Assembly: GCA_029260555.1 (NCBI GenBank) | Contig: JAJDCZ010000001.1 | Coordinates: forward strand, 1-64,000 | DNA: 64,000 bases | Reading direction: 5' to 3' | Source of the DNA: Phycisphaerales bacterium | Lineage (GTDB): Bacteria > Planctomycetota > Phycisphaerae > Phycisphaerales > UBA1924 | Position numbers and translations under genes: made by a program | The notes under the pieces: model-generated | The model's database searches: none | What the model was told of the DNA's origin: nothing | The model's input: only the letters and a program-made list of their open reading frames with translations | Shown here: in pieces, positions 45,436-54,928 of the stretch | How the letters are laid out: the number at the start of each line of letters is the position of its first letter | Position numbering within the stretch: the first letter of the stretch is position 1

Positions 45436-46842
45436 TCACGCCATCCGTATCCAGCGGATCAGCGTTCTGATGTTCGGCGGCTTGCCAAACATCAACAGCC
45501 CGACACGGAAGACCTTGGCTGCCAGTCGCACCGAAAGATACACACCAACCACACCAACCAGAATCGATACAAGAATTTGCCAGAAGTGCGGCGGCTCCGT
45601 CGATGTGATCCGCATCATCATCACGAATGGACTCACCGGCGGGACAAAGCTCAACACGGTCGCCAGCATCGAGTTTGGATCACGACTGATCGGCATCCAC
45701 AATATATATGGCAGCATGACCAGCAATATGATCGGTGTCTGCAATGACTGAGCCTCACGAATATCATTCACCGCAGCACCCACCGCAGCCATCAGTGATG
45801 CAATCATGAAATACGCCAGCACGAAGAACACAAACAGATAGATCAGCGTCACAGGTTCAACAACCTGGCTCAGTGCAAAGGCTGACAGCGCCCCCATCCC
45901 CAGCCCGCTGTAGATAAACAACAGCGTCATCCCCACGCACATCTGGCCGATGATCTTTCCCGTCATGAGCTGCATCGGCGACACCGCAGAGAGCACCACC
46001 TCAACTACCCGGCTGGATTTTTCTTCAATCGTAGAGGTCAACAGATACTGCCCGCCCACCATCACCGAGATCATCATGAGCAGCATGAACGCAAACGGCA
46101 ACATCGCTGTCAGCTCTTGTGAAGATCGACGGTCACCCGTATCCGTTACTTCCTGAGTCTGCTCCCCTCGAATGCTCGTCAGAGCAGCGATCTCCTCAGC
46201 CTCATATCCATTGGCTTTGTATCTTGCTGTGCGGATGGCATCGCGAATCCCCGAACGCATTTCCTTTATCACGCGATCATCAAGCTTGGGCCTGACAAAC
46301 AATGAAAAACCGCCAAACCGTTCTTCGCCCTCAGCACGCATCACCGCATCCGCATCAATCACCGCCAGACCGATTCGGCCTTTTTCTATTTCCTTGGGCA
46401 ACGAATCTTTCAAAGGCTCCTTTTCAACAACAAGATCAACCCCCTGATCAAGTTGACGAACTCGAATCATCGGCAGATCATCGGTAGACTGCTCAATCGC
46501 CTGATCCACGGCTGATGAAACCAGATCAGAGTTCATCTCAGACATGGATCCCAGTGCTTGATCCGTCACTGCCTTGACTTTTTCAACCTCCTTCTTGCGA
46601 CGATCAATCATGGCATCCTGACTCAACTCGTCACGCAAGTATGGAATCACGCTGCCGGTCTTATCCTGCACAGCAAGCTCGCCATGCACCACCGGTGCAT
46701 CAGCATTCATCATCAGCAATATGATCAGCGGGATCACTGCAATCGCAATCGCAGGCACCAGAAAAGCACCAATCAAAAAGCCCTTGGTCATGGCTGTGGA
46801 CTTAAACTCGCGAAACGCTATCAGAAGAACCTTGCTGTTCAT
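45436..46842 (-). CDS. ABC exporter permease (NatB-like)
   Basis: 468 residues. One N-terminal transmembrane helix, a large periplasmic domain (residues about 45-245), and five more helices from L-P-F-A-F-M-L-L-M-M-I-S-V-M-V-G-G onward fit the ABC-2 NatB type. V-V-E-V-V-L-S-A-V-S-P-M-Q-L-M-T-G-K-I-I-G is typical of these permeases. It starts inside the stop of the ATPase gene (ATGA overlap at 46839-46842), so the two form one exporter. Related NatAB systems extrude Na+ or protonophores; substrate here is unknown. Confidence 0.85.
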   Translation of the reverse strand: MNSKVLLIAFREFKSTAMTKGFLIGAFLVPAIAIAVIPLIILLMMNADAPVVHGELAVQDKTGSVIPYLRDELSQDAMIDRRKKEVEKVKAVTDQALGSMSEMNSDLVSSAVDQAIEQSTDDLPMIRVRQLDQGVDLVVEKEPLKDSLPKEIEKGRIGLAVIDADAVMRAEGEERFGGFSLFVRPKLDDRVIKEMRSGIRDAIRTARYKANGYEAEEIAALTSIRGEQTQEVTDTGDRRSSQELTAMLPFAFMLLMMISVMVGGQYLLTSTIEEKSSRVVEVVLSAVSPMQLMTGKIIGQMCVGMTLLFIYSGLGMGALSAFALSQVVEPVTLIYLFVFFVLAYFMIASLMAAVGAAVNDIREAQSLQTPIILLVMLPYILWMPISRDPNSMLATVLSFVPPVSPFVMMMRITSTEPPHFWQILVSILVGVVGVYLSVRLAAKVFRVGLLMFGKPPNIRTLIRWIRMA

Positions 46843-47858
46843 TTCACACCCTCTGTCGTTTCTTCCATAAGCTCACTCTGTTCATCAAGCCCAGTTGACC
46901 CATCCGCTCTGCCCTCAGATCGCGTTGCCCCCTCAGCACCGGGATGAACGCTGCTGCCCTCGACGATCTTAATAAACACATCTTCCAGCGTGGGTCTGCG
47001 AAGCTCGATCCTCGCCACCGGCACCGCCTGGGCGATCTTTGCAATCATCTTGGTCGCATCCGTGCCGGGGGCTATCGAAACCTCCAGCCTCTGGCCTTCA
47101 ACCCGCTGTACCTTCTCTATGCCATCGACTCGTTCAAGTTCCAGAGTCTCCGTCTCAATGTTCATCGGCTCGAGCATGATGGTGTTGGGATCAAATCGCG
47201 AGCGAATCTCGCTCAGCGTTGCATCAAGCACTTTCTTCCCATCATTAATCATCACAATATGGTCACAAAGCATCTGGGCTTGATGCATCACATGCGTTGA
47301 AAAAATGACCGTCGTACCCTGGGCATGTTGTTCAGCAATCAGATCGCGAAGCAGCCTCATGTTCACCGGATCAAGCCCCGAAAAAGGCTCATCCAGAATC
47401 AAAAGCTCAGGTTCATGCACCACCGATGCAATAAACTGCACCTTCTGTTGCATTCCCTTGGATAACTCCTCGCACCGCTTCTTGATCACATCTCCAAGGT
47501 CTACGCGCTCAAGCCATTGATGCACACGAGCCCGAGCCGCCGCCCCGTCCACACCCTTGAGCCTGGCGATATGCGTCAAAAACGCCCCCACCTTCATCTT
47601 CTTGTAAACCCCCCGCTCTTCTGGCAGATAACCGATCCGATCCTTGGATTCCACAGCAGATTTCCTGCCAAGAACCTCAACCCGGCCCGAGTCAGGAAAA
47701 ATAATAGACATCACCATACGGATCGTGGTCGTCTTCCCCGCACCATTTGGGCCGATGAATCCATACATCGTGCCCTGAGGCACACGCAGATCAAAGCCGT
47801 GCACAGCCACCTTCTTGCCAAAGGCCTTGCGCGCCTGTTCAATCACAATCGCATCAGT
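46839..47858 (-). CDS. ABC exporter ATP-binding protein (NatA-like)
   Basis: 339 residues from GTG 47858, which has AGGAGA 8 bases ahead; the longer frame to 47921 is less likely. Walker A is G-P-N-G-A-G-K-T (37-44), the signature is L-S-K-G-M-Q-Q-K-V-Q, Walker B is L-L-I-L-D-E-P-F, and a switch His follows (F-S-T-H-V-M). A C-terminal extension of about 100 residues is usual for NatA-type ATPases; the last stretch is rich in Gly, Ala, Arg and Thr. It is the upstream gene of the exporter pair and overlaps the permease start by 4 bases. Confidence 0.9.
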   Translation of the reverse strand, partial: TDAIVIEQARKAFGKKVAVHGFDLRVPQGTMYGFIGPNGAGKTTTIRMVMSIIFPDSGRVEVLGRKSAVESKDRIGYLPEERGVYKKMKVGAFLTHIARLKGVDGAAARARVHQWLERVDLGDVIKKRCEELSKGMQQKVQFIASVVHEPELLILDEPFSGLDPVNMRLLRDLIAEQHAQGTTVIFSTHVMHQAQMLCDHIVMINDGKKVLDATLSEIRSRFDPNTIMLEPMNIETETLELERVDGIEKVQRVEGQRLEVSIAPGTDATKMIAKIAQAVPVARIELRRPTLEDVFIKIVEGSSVHPGAEGATRSEGRADGSTGLDEQSELMEETTEGVK

Positions 47859-48242
47859 CACCCGGTATCTCCTGATCAAACTCCCTGCTGTCAGCCCAGC
47901 TTGAAAGCCGTGCTGATTCATTTAGAACACGCCACCATAGCAGATCCGCATCGCGATATCTTGCCCCCCCTCCCACCCCCCCACTCACTTCCTGCCAGAT
48001 ACCCACACCCCCAGGACAATCTTTCCTCACCATCGCGCTACACATGTGCGCAACCACACTGCACGGCTTCTCATCATCCCACTCAATCATTGGGAAAAGG
48101 CGTTGCCCAGTTGCAGGCAGCAATCTGCATCCTGCTTTACCCTCCCACTCCTTTTCTCAAAAAAAGCCCCCCGCACCATAACTGCTACAGGGGACCAGGA
48201 GGGAGAGTCGGGATTATCAAAACAGCCTCTAAACGGCTGAAC
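47859..48242. other. Leader region of the ABC exporter operon
   Basis: A minus-strand frame (47854-48123, 89 codons) ends overlapping the GTG start of the ATPase gene, but it contains G-run codons and has no known relatives that I recognise, so I do not call it a gene. On the minus strand a G-rich stretch (47963-47983) could fold into a quadruplex upstream of the operon. Confidence 0.45.
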
Positions 48243-48644
48243 TTACGGACATCCTGCGTGAAACAGTCGCACAAACGCAAAATAATCAAGCACATCATCG
48301 ACGCTGTTTGTGTCGTACTTGTCGGGGCACACCGGATCAGATTCAACCAGGCTGAGCAATTCCTTTGCAAAGATCAGAAAGAGTGCATTGCCTGACTCTT
48401 GAGAAGACTCACAAGGAATGTCAGCAGAGCCAAAGTAAAAGCCAAGATAACTGGCAGCACAATGGTCTTCCACAAGCTTGGTGTCAGTCCCAACCCGCTC
48501 GCCCGTATCCATCTTGACATACATGGAGCAGATTGTCTTCACGCACTGAACGCGATCAAGATTCCCAGCCCCCTCTGCATACGACCCCAGCGAATCACCC
48601 GATTCTGCGAACAAAGCAAGCATCTGACTCAGCGTGGGTTTCAT
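48243..48644 (-). CDS. Short Cys-rich protein with a degenerate GC-type dockerin end
   Basis: 133 residues from ATG 48644, which has GAGGGAG 6 bases before it. It has no signal peptide (MKPTLSQMLALFAESGDSLG). The first 95 residues hold four cysteines (V-Q-C-V-K-T-I-C, D-H-C, I-P-C) and are not recognised. The tail C-P-D-K-Y-D-T-N-S-V-D-D-V-L-D-Y-F-A-F-V-R-L-F-H-A-G-C-P is a single, degenerate dockerin half ending in GCP, unlike the pair in the exported members. Either it is a truncated gene or a non-exported member of the same family. Preceded by a G-rich tract on its coding strand. Confidence 0.6.
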   Translation of the reverse strand: MKPTLSQMLALFAESGDSLGSYAEGAGNLDRVQCVKTICSMYVKMDTGERVGTDTKLVEDHCAASYLGFYFGSADIPCESSQESGNALFLIFAKELLSLVESDPVCPDKYDTNSVDDVLDYFAFVRLFHAGCP

Positions 48645-49007
48645 ATCGACTCCCTCATCTGAACGCATATCCCCCCACCCCCCCGCCCCCCTTCCCAATT
48701 CTTCCTGCCCTCTATCCACTTCACCTTGGGGTGATCCACTTCTCAGTCCGCCCCACAGCCCTGCATCAACCCCATCCTATAACTCAATGTACCCGATAAT
48801 TCGATCAAATGAAAGCCCAAAGGCCAATATTTGCTCAAAAAACTTCAATCAGGCTCTTTTTGTGTCAATTTTAAGACTGAGTGACAGCGATATCTGGATA
48901 TCTGAGCATAATCAGAATCCATGCCCCCATGATCCCCTTGCAAACAAACCCTTCTCTATCTCTACAATGGCCAGTATTAGCCAATCTGAAACTGAAGCAT
49001 ACTCGGA
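48645..49007. other. Intergenic region with G-rich tract
   Basis: The coding strand of the gene to its left (minus) reads four G runs at 48671-48696 (GGGAAGGGGGGCGGGGGGG then TGGGGGG), enough for a G-quadruplex in the leader of the short dockerin gene. The rest shows no gene and no clear hairpin. Confidence 0.5.
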
Positions 49008-49742
49008 TCATTCGCCTTCCACAGCCGATGCCATCGTTTCAAGGCGTGCCATGGCGTTCTGTGCCTGCCCCCGAAAGATTGCATACGGGAAAAGCGTCAT
49101 CAGGGCAATTACAAGCCCGAATGCGGTTGTATACAGAGCCTCAGCAATCCCGCCTGCCACCATTGATGGATCTGAAATGATCGTTCCACCATCCTCCCCT
49201 CCGCCGAGCAACTGAAAACTCTCAATAATCCCAGTCACCGTTCCCAGAATCCCCAGCATCGGTGCTGCAGTAATAATCGTCGAAAGCAACACACTGAACC
49301 GTTCGATCGGCCCTCGCGTCCCATCAAGCATCGACAAAAGCACAGCTTCCTTCACCCCCCCTCCTCTCCCCTTCCCCCCAGCCTCCCCACTCACAGAATC
49401 ACCTTTCTCCTCAGTCTGGCTGCCTGAATCTGCTGGTTTTGAAGTCAACTGCTTGAGTTCTGCAAGTAATCCCCGTGCAAATCGCCCATAAAGGCTCGTA
49501 TCTGCATCTGCCAGCGACCTTGCTGCTACCAGATCACGCTGGCTGAGCCTTGCTGTCATGGTTTGTACACGGGCCAGTCGACCCGGGCTGTGAAGCCTCA
49601 GCCAGAATGCTGTGCGCTCAAGGCACAAAGTCATCGCCAGCACACTCACACCCAGCAGCACATACATCACCCACCCGCCAGCCTGCAAGATCGTTCGGCC
49701 ATCTTCTAAGAATGCGTTTATCACCTGCAAATTCACTCCCAA
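49008..49742 (-). CDS. MotA/TolQ/ExbB-type proton channel protein
   Basis: 244 residues. The three-helix ExbB plan is clear: TM1 W-V-M-Y-V-L-L-G-V-S-V-L-A-M-T-L-C-L-E-R, a cytoplasmic loop with an inserted Gly/Ser/Lys-rich linker (residues about 103-125), TM2 P-M-L-G-I-L-G-T-V-T-G-I-I-E-S-F, and TM3 A-L-Y-T-T-A-F-G-L-V-I-A-L. The linker is encoded by a C-run. It probably powers an outer-membrane process by proton flow, but no exbD/tolR gene is adjacent. The start is uncertain (TTG 49742 or a GTG a few codons later). Confidence 0.82.
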   Translation of the reverse strand: MGVNLQVINAFLEDGRTILQAGGWVMYVLLGVSVLAMTLCLERTAFWLRLHSPGRLARVQTMTARLSQRDLVAARSLADADTSLYGRFARGLLAELKQLTSKPADSGSQTEEKGDSVSGEAGGKGRGGGVKEAVLLSMLDGTRGPIERFSVLLSTIITAAPMLGILGTVTGIIESFQLLGGGEDGGTIISDPSMVAGGIAEALYTTAFGLVIALMTLFPYAIFRGQAQNAMARLETMASAVEGE

Positions 49743-49911
49743 TCGTGCCCAATCTCGTATGACCCGCCTGAACCCTTTAGCGACGACACTAGATCAGCCA
49801 TAGCATAGAGCACATCGCACGCAAGCTGCATCTTGCGTGATAATTCACACCTTCCCCTCTGTTCAACTCATTCGCTCGGTTTTCATTCCACACAAGACAC
49901 AAATCAGCACC

Positions 49912-50850
49912 ATGACCATCCATTCCAAGCCACAATCTTCACACAATAAACCAACTCTGCACGATCAGGATGCGATCTGGGCTCCTTTAGCCCAAGTCGA
50001 AGACGCACTCAAGGCTTTTATCCAGAATCTTGACATCGCGGACAATCTAAAAGATGCCATCGCCTACAGCGCCCTCAGTGGCGGTAAACGCCTCCGACCC
50101 ATCCTCTGCTTTCACGCCTGCCAGGCATTGGGAACATCAGGGACTGCAGCTCTGCTCCCCGGCGTTGCCATCGAGTTGATCCATGCTTTTAGTCTGGTAC
50201 ATGATGATCTGCCTGCTATGGACGATGATGAACTCCGCCGGGGCAAGCCCACACTTCACATCCATGCGGGTCAGGCCATGGCCATTCTTGCAGGCGATGC
50301 CATGAACACACTGGCTTTTTCAGCCATCACACAAGCAGGGTATGGACCAGAACTGACTGGTCAGTTGATCACGGAACTCGCAGATGCCACGACCGCCATG
50401 ATCGTGGGCCAGGTCTACGACACACTCGGAGGCTTACCCTCAAACCTGACCGACCTGCAAAAACTCCAGGCCATTCATCGCAATAAAACCGGCGCTCTGA
50501 TCCGTGCTGCCTGTCGGATGGGTGCTCAAGTCGCAATCGCTGATCCTGCCAGCACCATTCCTGAATCATCACTCACAAACATCACTGTTTATGCTGAGGC
50601 CATCGGTCTGATGTTCCAGATCATTGACGACCTGCTGGATGTCGAGCAATCATCTGAGCATCTTGGTAAAAAAGCTGGCAAAGACATTCAAGCTGGCAAG
50701 CTCACCTACCCCGGCATCATGGGCATCAAAGCCTCTCACGAAGCTGCGGATGAAATGCTTGTCAGAGCCCTGAATGCCATCAAGCCGATGGGTGTTCCAG
50801 CAGAGCCTTTACGCGAACTGGCGCACTTCCTGGCCGTACGAACCCGCTGA
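49912..50850 (+). CDS. ispA: Polyprenyl (farnesyl/geranylgeranyl) diphosphate synthase
   Basis: 312 residues from ATG 49912. The first Asp-rich motif is D-D-L-P-A-M-D-D-D with R-R-G-K-P-T, the second is I-I-D-D-L-L-D-V-E; G-G-K-R-L-R-P near the start binds the substrate diphosphate. The chain-length class is short (C15-C20) by family, and cannot be fixed further here. It makes the precursors for quinones, carotenoids and cell-wall carriers. It lies 127 bases before dxs in the same direction, an isoprenoid pair. Confidence 0.9.
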   Translation: MTIHSKPQSSHNKPTLHDQDAIWAPLAQVEDALKAFIQNLDIADNLKDAIAYSALSGGKRLRPILCFHACQALGTSGTAALLPGVAIELIHAFSLVHDDLPAMDDDELRRGKPTLHIHAGQAMAILAGDAMNTLAFSAITQAGYGPELTGQLITELADATTAMIVGQVYDTLGGLPSNLTDLQKLQAIHRNKTGALIRAACRMGAQVAIADPASTIPESSLTNITVYAEAIGLMFQIIDDLLDVEQSSEHLGKKAGKDIQAGKLTYPGIMGIKASHEAADEMLVRALNAIKPMGVPAEPLRELAHFLAVRTR

Positions 50851-50977
50851 CCTCTGATTCGTCTCGCGTACTGCCACCGCAAGCCCTTGAAAACTCGTCC
50901 GAGAATCACCAGCACAACGCCCCGGATTGACATACACTTACGCTCGATCCTGAATCACACAACCGCAGAGCAACTCA

Positions 50978-52984
50978 ATGAACCAACACTCTCTCCTGGA
51001 ATCGATCAAGACCCCCGCGGATATCCGAAGCTTCTCAATTGATGAGCTGACGGATCTTGCCAGCCAGATCAGAGCTGCGATCTGTAGCCAGGTCTCTCGC
51101 ACCGGAGGTCACCTTGCCCCCAACCTCGGCGTAGTCGAGTTGACTATCGCACTGCACTATGTTTTTGACTTTTCCAAGGATCGCCTGCTGTTCGATGTCG
51201 GGCACCAGTGCTATCCCCACAAACTGCTCACGGGCAGGTTTGACAAACTCGCAAACCTGAGAACCAGCAAAGGCATGTCAGGCTTTCCTGAGCCTCGCGA
51301 ATCTGAGTATGACCAGTTCTCCGTAGGTCATGCAGGCACCGCCATATCAACAGCAGTCGGCATGGCGCGCGGCGACACCATCTCAGGACAGGCTTTTGAC
51401 CCCAAGGACAATCCCACTGGTCGCCGCGTCGTCTCACTCATCGGCGATGCCTCTATCGTCAACGGCGTATCCATGGAAGGGCTGAACAACGCAGGCACAC
51501 TGAATCGTCAGTTCCTCGTCGTTCTCAACGACAATGGAATGTCCATTTCATCGCCTCAGGGTGCAGTCGCTCAATACTTCGATCGCCTGAGACTTTCACA
51601 CATTTATTCAGATCTCAAAAAATCTGCCAAGCGTGTTCTCAAGCATGTACCCGGCGGCAACCTCGTCGAAGAAGCCTACCACCGCATGGGCGAAGCCACC
51701 AAACACATGATCAACGAGGGTGCATGGTTTGAAAACTTCGGCTTGCTCACCGTGGGTCCCATCGATGGGCATGACCTGCCCGAGTTGATCGAGTTCCTCT
51801 CTGAAGCCCGTGAGTTTGATCGCCCCATGGTCTTGCATGTCAAGACGGTCAAAGGCAAAGGCTTTGAGTTTTCTGAACACGATGCAACAACTTTTCACTC
51901 TCCCAAACCTTTCCGTGTTGATGGCTGCCGGGTCGAAGTTGAGTCTGGTAGCCGCTCGTTCACAGCTGCTTTTTCAGATGCCATGGCTGATATCATGCAG
52001 CGTGATGAAAAAGTCGTTGCTTGCACCGCTGCCATGCCTGATGGCACAGGACTGACCCGCGTGCTCAACGAGTTTCCTGATCGCACATGGGATACCGGTA
52101 TTTGTGAATCGCACGCCTTGGACATGATGGCAGGCCTTGCCAAAACCGGCATGCGTCCCTTCTTTGCGGTCTATTCGACCTTTGTTCAACGAGCATTTGA
52201 TCAGGCGTTCCAGGAAGTCGCGCTGCAAGGGTTGGCGGTTAGGCTTTGCCTTGATCGTGCAGGGCTTGTTGGTGGTGATGGTGCTGTGCATCATGGTTTT
52301 TGCGATGTTTCAATCCTGCGGGCGTTACCCGATGCGGTGCTTCTGGCAGCAATCGACGAGCCTTCGCTTCAAGCGTCACTCGAGTTCATGCGAACCTGGG
52401 ATGCAAGCTTGTCGGCGGTGCGATATCCCCGCGACAGTGTTTCAGAACGATTCGCTGATGAGTGCCCGCCCTTTGAGCTTGGCAAGGCTCGGTGCTTGAC
52501 ACCGAATCTGACCGGACTTGATGACAACAAGCCAGTTGATGTTGCGGTGCTTTGCTATGGCACGCCTGCGATTCATGCTGATCTTGCCATTGCGACACTG
52601 GCAGATGAATACCGTGTTGCGCTCTATGATGCACGCTTTGTCAAGCCTGTTGACACTGCTTTGATCCGCGCGCTGTTGTCACGCAAAACTCCCATTGTCA
52701 CCGTCGAAGATCACAGCCTTGTCGGAGGCTTTGGAACCGCAGTCCTCGAAGCGGCTCAGGAAATGAGCCTTGATACCTCTTGCATCCTCCGCGCGGGTCT
52801 TCCAGACAACTGGATCTATCAGGACTCACGAACAGATCAACTCCACATGGCTGGCATCGACGCTGCGGGCATCGCCCGAAGCATCCGCCTGGTGACATCA
52901 CTCTCTGATGGCAAACCCATGCCCAAAATCGAGATCACTCACGCTGGTAAAAAAGCTTCTGCAACTGCGCATCATGATCGTTAA
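50978..52984 (+). CDS. dxs: 1-deoxy-D-xylulose-5-phosphate synthase
   Basis: 668 residues, slightly longer than usual (about 620-640). G-G-H-L-A-P-N-L-G-V-V-E-L-T is near residue 40, the thiamine-diphosphate site is I-G-D-A-S-I-V-N-G-V-S-M-E-G-L-N-N-A-G, H-V-K-T-V-K-G-K-G marks the second part, and the pyrimidine domain has D-R-A-G-L-V-G-G-D-G-A-V-H-H-G. It condenses pyruvate and glyceraldehyde 3-phosphate, the first step of the MEP pathway. It follows ispA in one direction, and no other MEP gene is present. Cytoplasmic. Confidence 0.95.
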   Translation: MNQHSLLESIKTPADIRSFSIDELTDLASQIRAAICSQVSRTGGHLAPNLGVVELTIALHYVFDFSKDRLLFDVGHQCYPHKLLTGRFDKLANLRTSKGMSGFPEPRESEYDQFSVGHAGTAISTAVGMARGDTISGQAFDPKDNPTGRRVVSLIGDASIVNGVSMEGLNNAGTLNRQFLVVLNDNGMSISSPQGAVAQYFDRLRLSHIYSDLKKSAKRVLKHVPGGNLVEEAYHRMGEATKHMINEGAWFENFGLLTVGPIDGHDLPELIEFLSEAREFDRPMVLHVKTVKGKGFEFSEHDATTFHSPKPFRVDGCRVEVESGSRSFTAAFSDAMADIMQRDEKVVACTAAMPDGTGLTRVLNEFPDRTWDTGICESHALDMMAGLAKTGMRPFFAVYSTFVQRAFDQAFQEVALQGLAVRLCLDRAGLVGGDGAVHHGFCDVSILRALPDAVLLAAIDEPSLQASLEFMRTWDASLSAVRYPRDSVSERFADECPPFELGKARCLTPNLTGLDDNKPVDVAVLCYGTPAIHADLAIATLADEYRVALYDARFVKPVDTALIRALLSRKTPIVTVEDHSLVGGFGTAVLEAAQEMSLDTSCILRAGLPDNWIYQDSRTDQLHMAGIDAAGIARSIRLVTSLSDGKPMPKIEITHAGKKASATAHHDR

Positions 52985-53050
52985 TCTCCTGATCTTGTAA
53001 CTGCTTCTGTCCTGAATCAGCGCGAGCAATCCGTCACATATTTCTGGATA

Positions 53051-53091
53051 TTAATAAAAAGCCGCTGCAGGACTTGCGTGAGTCCTGCAGC
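53051..53091 (-). terminator. Intrinsic terminator of the PEP-CTERM gene
   Basis: GCTGCAGGACT and AGTCCTGCAGC form a perfect 11-bp stem with a 6-base loop (53064-53091). On the minus strand GGC and then TTTTTATT follow, the U-tract for the gene ending at 53139. Confidence 0.85.
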
Positions 53092-53138
53092 AGTGAGGTT
53101 GAGTAAAAGAAATTAAGTCGCTATCACAGCGATGCTGA

Positions 53139-53954
53139 TTATGCCCTTCGGCGTCTGGTTGCAATCAAGCCGCCCAAGCCGAGCAGAGCGAGTGACCCGG
53201 GTGCAGGAACTTGCATCATGTGCATGGAATCAAGCGTGACCAGGCCCGTATAGGGATTTGCTGTAACCCATGCTGAACCAGTGTTTTCCAGGCTTGTCAT
53301 ACTGAACACAATGCCAGGAAGATCCGCTGTGACTCCATTAATTACCATATACGATGTGCCGTACATGCTTTCAGTAACATCGAAACCCAGTTGATCCCAG
53401 ATCACGCCATCTACGCCGTAGAAGAAAGATGTGCCAGACGCATCAAAGTCCGGCAATGTGAAAAACGAATCTCCAGCATACCCATTATCGTCAAGCCAGT
53501 TGCCAAATGGAGCTGGTCCATCCACATTAAAGAATGCGACATCCAGTGTAACCGTCGTACCATTCAACTTCAGCTTTGTAACATGTTTGTCGTTTACCGT
53601 TCTACCATTGACAGAGCCTGGCACAAATATCTTGACTCCCTTTTTTCCATTGGCGGTCGTACGAGATTTTTTAGGTGTCTGACCGTTTATGTTTTTGATG
53701 ACATTGCCATTGTTTGTAAACTCGGCAGTCACTGTCTCGCCAGGCTTGGCTTTCACATAATGCCAGCCTCCCTTTCCCAACCCGCTGCTTGAAGATCTAT
53801 TTGGTAGTGGGGACCATGTTGCAGTGCTGTATCCAGACAATACCGCATGAGCCACTGGTGCCTGCGTGACCATTGCCATGAGCAACAGTAAGGCGATACT
53901 GGACCGTCGATTGGCGAACTTCTTACTATAGTTACTGATCTTTGCATTATTCAT
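53139..53954 (-). CDS. PEP-CTERM-anchored exported protein
   Basis: 271 residues from ATG 53954, with GGAG 7 bases ahead. The signal peptide (S-S-I-A-L-L-L-L-M-A-M-V-T-Q-A-P-V-A-H-A) is followed by a beta-rich region of about 210 residues with no enzyme motif. The C-terminus V-P-A-P-G-S-L-A-L-L-G-L-G-G-L-I-A-T-R-R-R-R is the PEP-CTERM sorting signal: VPAPGS, a hydrophobic helix and an Arg cluster. Such proteins are processed by an exosortase and moved to the cell surface, often with an exopolysaccharide matrix. No exosortase gene is in the window. Confidence 0.85.
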   Translation of the reverse strand: MNNAKISNYSKKFANRRSSIALLLLMAMVTQAPVAHAVLSGYSTATWSPLPNRSSSSGLGKGGWHYVKAKPGETVTAEFTNNGNVIKNINGQTPKKSRTTANGKKGVKIFVPGSVNGRTVNDKHVTKLKLNGTTVTLDVAFFNVDGPAPFGNWLDDNGYAGDSFFTLPDFDASGTSFFYGVDGVIWDQLGFDVTESMYGTSYMVINGVTADLPGIVFSMTSLENTGSAWVTANPYTGLVTLDSMHMMQVPAPGSLALLGLGGLIATRRRRA

Positions 53955-54190
53955 TTCATGCTCCTTTGATGCAAAAATATCTATTGCGCCCTGCATAAAC
54001 AGGTCGCATCTGTGTGCGTAACACCAAACAGTTTGATGCTCTACCCCACCACTGTGCTTTCTGATCAGCCTCATGGATGATCGTGCTATAACCAATCGCA
54101 CGAACCGTTTCATGCTCCGCCACAATGCGAAATTATTTCTTTGAATATTTGCACACTATCTAGCGTGCTTTGGAATAGGATGTTGTAATC

Positions 54191-54928
54191 GTGGAGTTGA
54201 CATTCGCTCGCTCCCACACCTCCCCCACTTGGAGCACTGATTTGCATCTGATCCTGTTTGATATTGATGGAACGCTCGTCACTGCATGTGGCCTCGGGCT
54301 CAAAGCCGTCAAACAAGCTGGCCAAACGCTCTTTGGCACAGGCTTTACAGTTGAAGGCGTGCAGTACGCAGGCAGGATTGATCCGCTAATCTTTCAGGAT
54401 ATTTTGACACACAATCAGCTCGCTCCTGATAACTTTGAGCCTCTGATTAATCAATACCATGAAACTCTCACGAGCTTTCTCCAACAACCTGGAGTGATAG
54501 ATGCCCTGCCAGGTGTGCGCACTCTCGTCAAGTCGCTTTCAGCGATGGATCATGTCGTGACGGGGCTTCTCACCGGCAATACACCACTTGCAGGACACAC
54601 CAAACTGCAGGCTTGTGATCTGGACATCAACGATTTTCCCATCAGTGTCTGGGGGATCGACTCGCCACATTACCCGCCACATCGCGACCATCTGCCTCCG
54701 GTTGCAATAGAGCGCTGCATTCAGCAAGACAGGATCGGTTCGTCGTTTCAGACCACCATCATTGGCGACACGCCCAGCGATGTGCAGTGTGCCAGCGTCA
54801 ACCAATGCCGTTCACTTGCAGTCGCAACAGGTTACTACTCTCAAGAAGACCTTTCCCATGCCGATCGTGTTGTTGGCGATCTGTCTGATAACGATGGCAT
54901 CATTTCCTGGCTGACTGGTACACAATGA
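54191..54928 (+). CDS. HAD-superfamily phosphatase (phosphoglycolate-phosphatase-like)
   Basis: 245 residues. Motif I is L-F-D-I-D-G-T-L-V (nucleophile Asp), motif II L-L-T-G-N-T, motif III a Lys near L-A-G-H-T-K-L-Q, and motif IV I-I-G-D-T-P-S-D-V. The helical cap between motifs I and II places it with the phosphoglycolate phosphatase type. The phosphate ester substrate is not certain. The start is GTG 54191. The gene overlaps the following DUF418 gene by 4 bases (ATGA), so they are co-translated. Confidence 0.85.
   Translation: MELTFARSHTSPTWSTDLHLILFDIDGTLVTACGLGLKAVKQAGQTLFGTGFTVEGVQYAGRIDPLIFQDILTHNQLAPDNFEPLINQYHETLTSFLQQPGVIDALPGVRTLVKSLSAMDHVVTGLLTGNTPLAGHTKLQACDLDINDFPISVWGIDSPHYPPHRDHLPPVAIERCIQQDRIGSSFQTTIIGDTPSDVQCASVNQCRSLAVATGYYSQEDLSHADRVVGDLSDNDGIISWLTGTQ

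Noticed and set aside
47854..48123. 89-codon minus-strand frame overlapping the start of the ABC ATPase gene
   Set aside because: Runs of G codons and no recognised family; more likely leader sequence.
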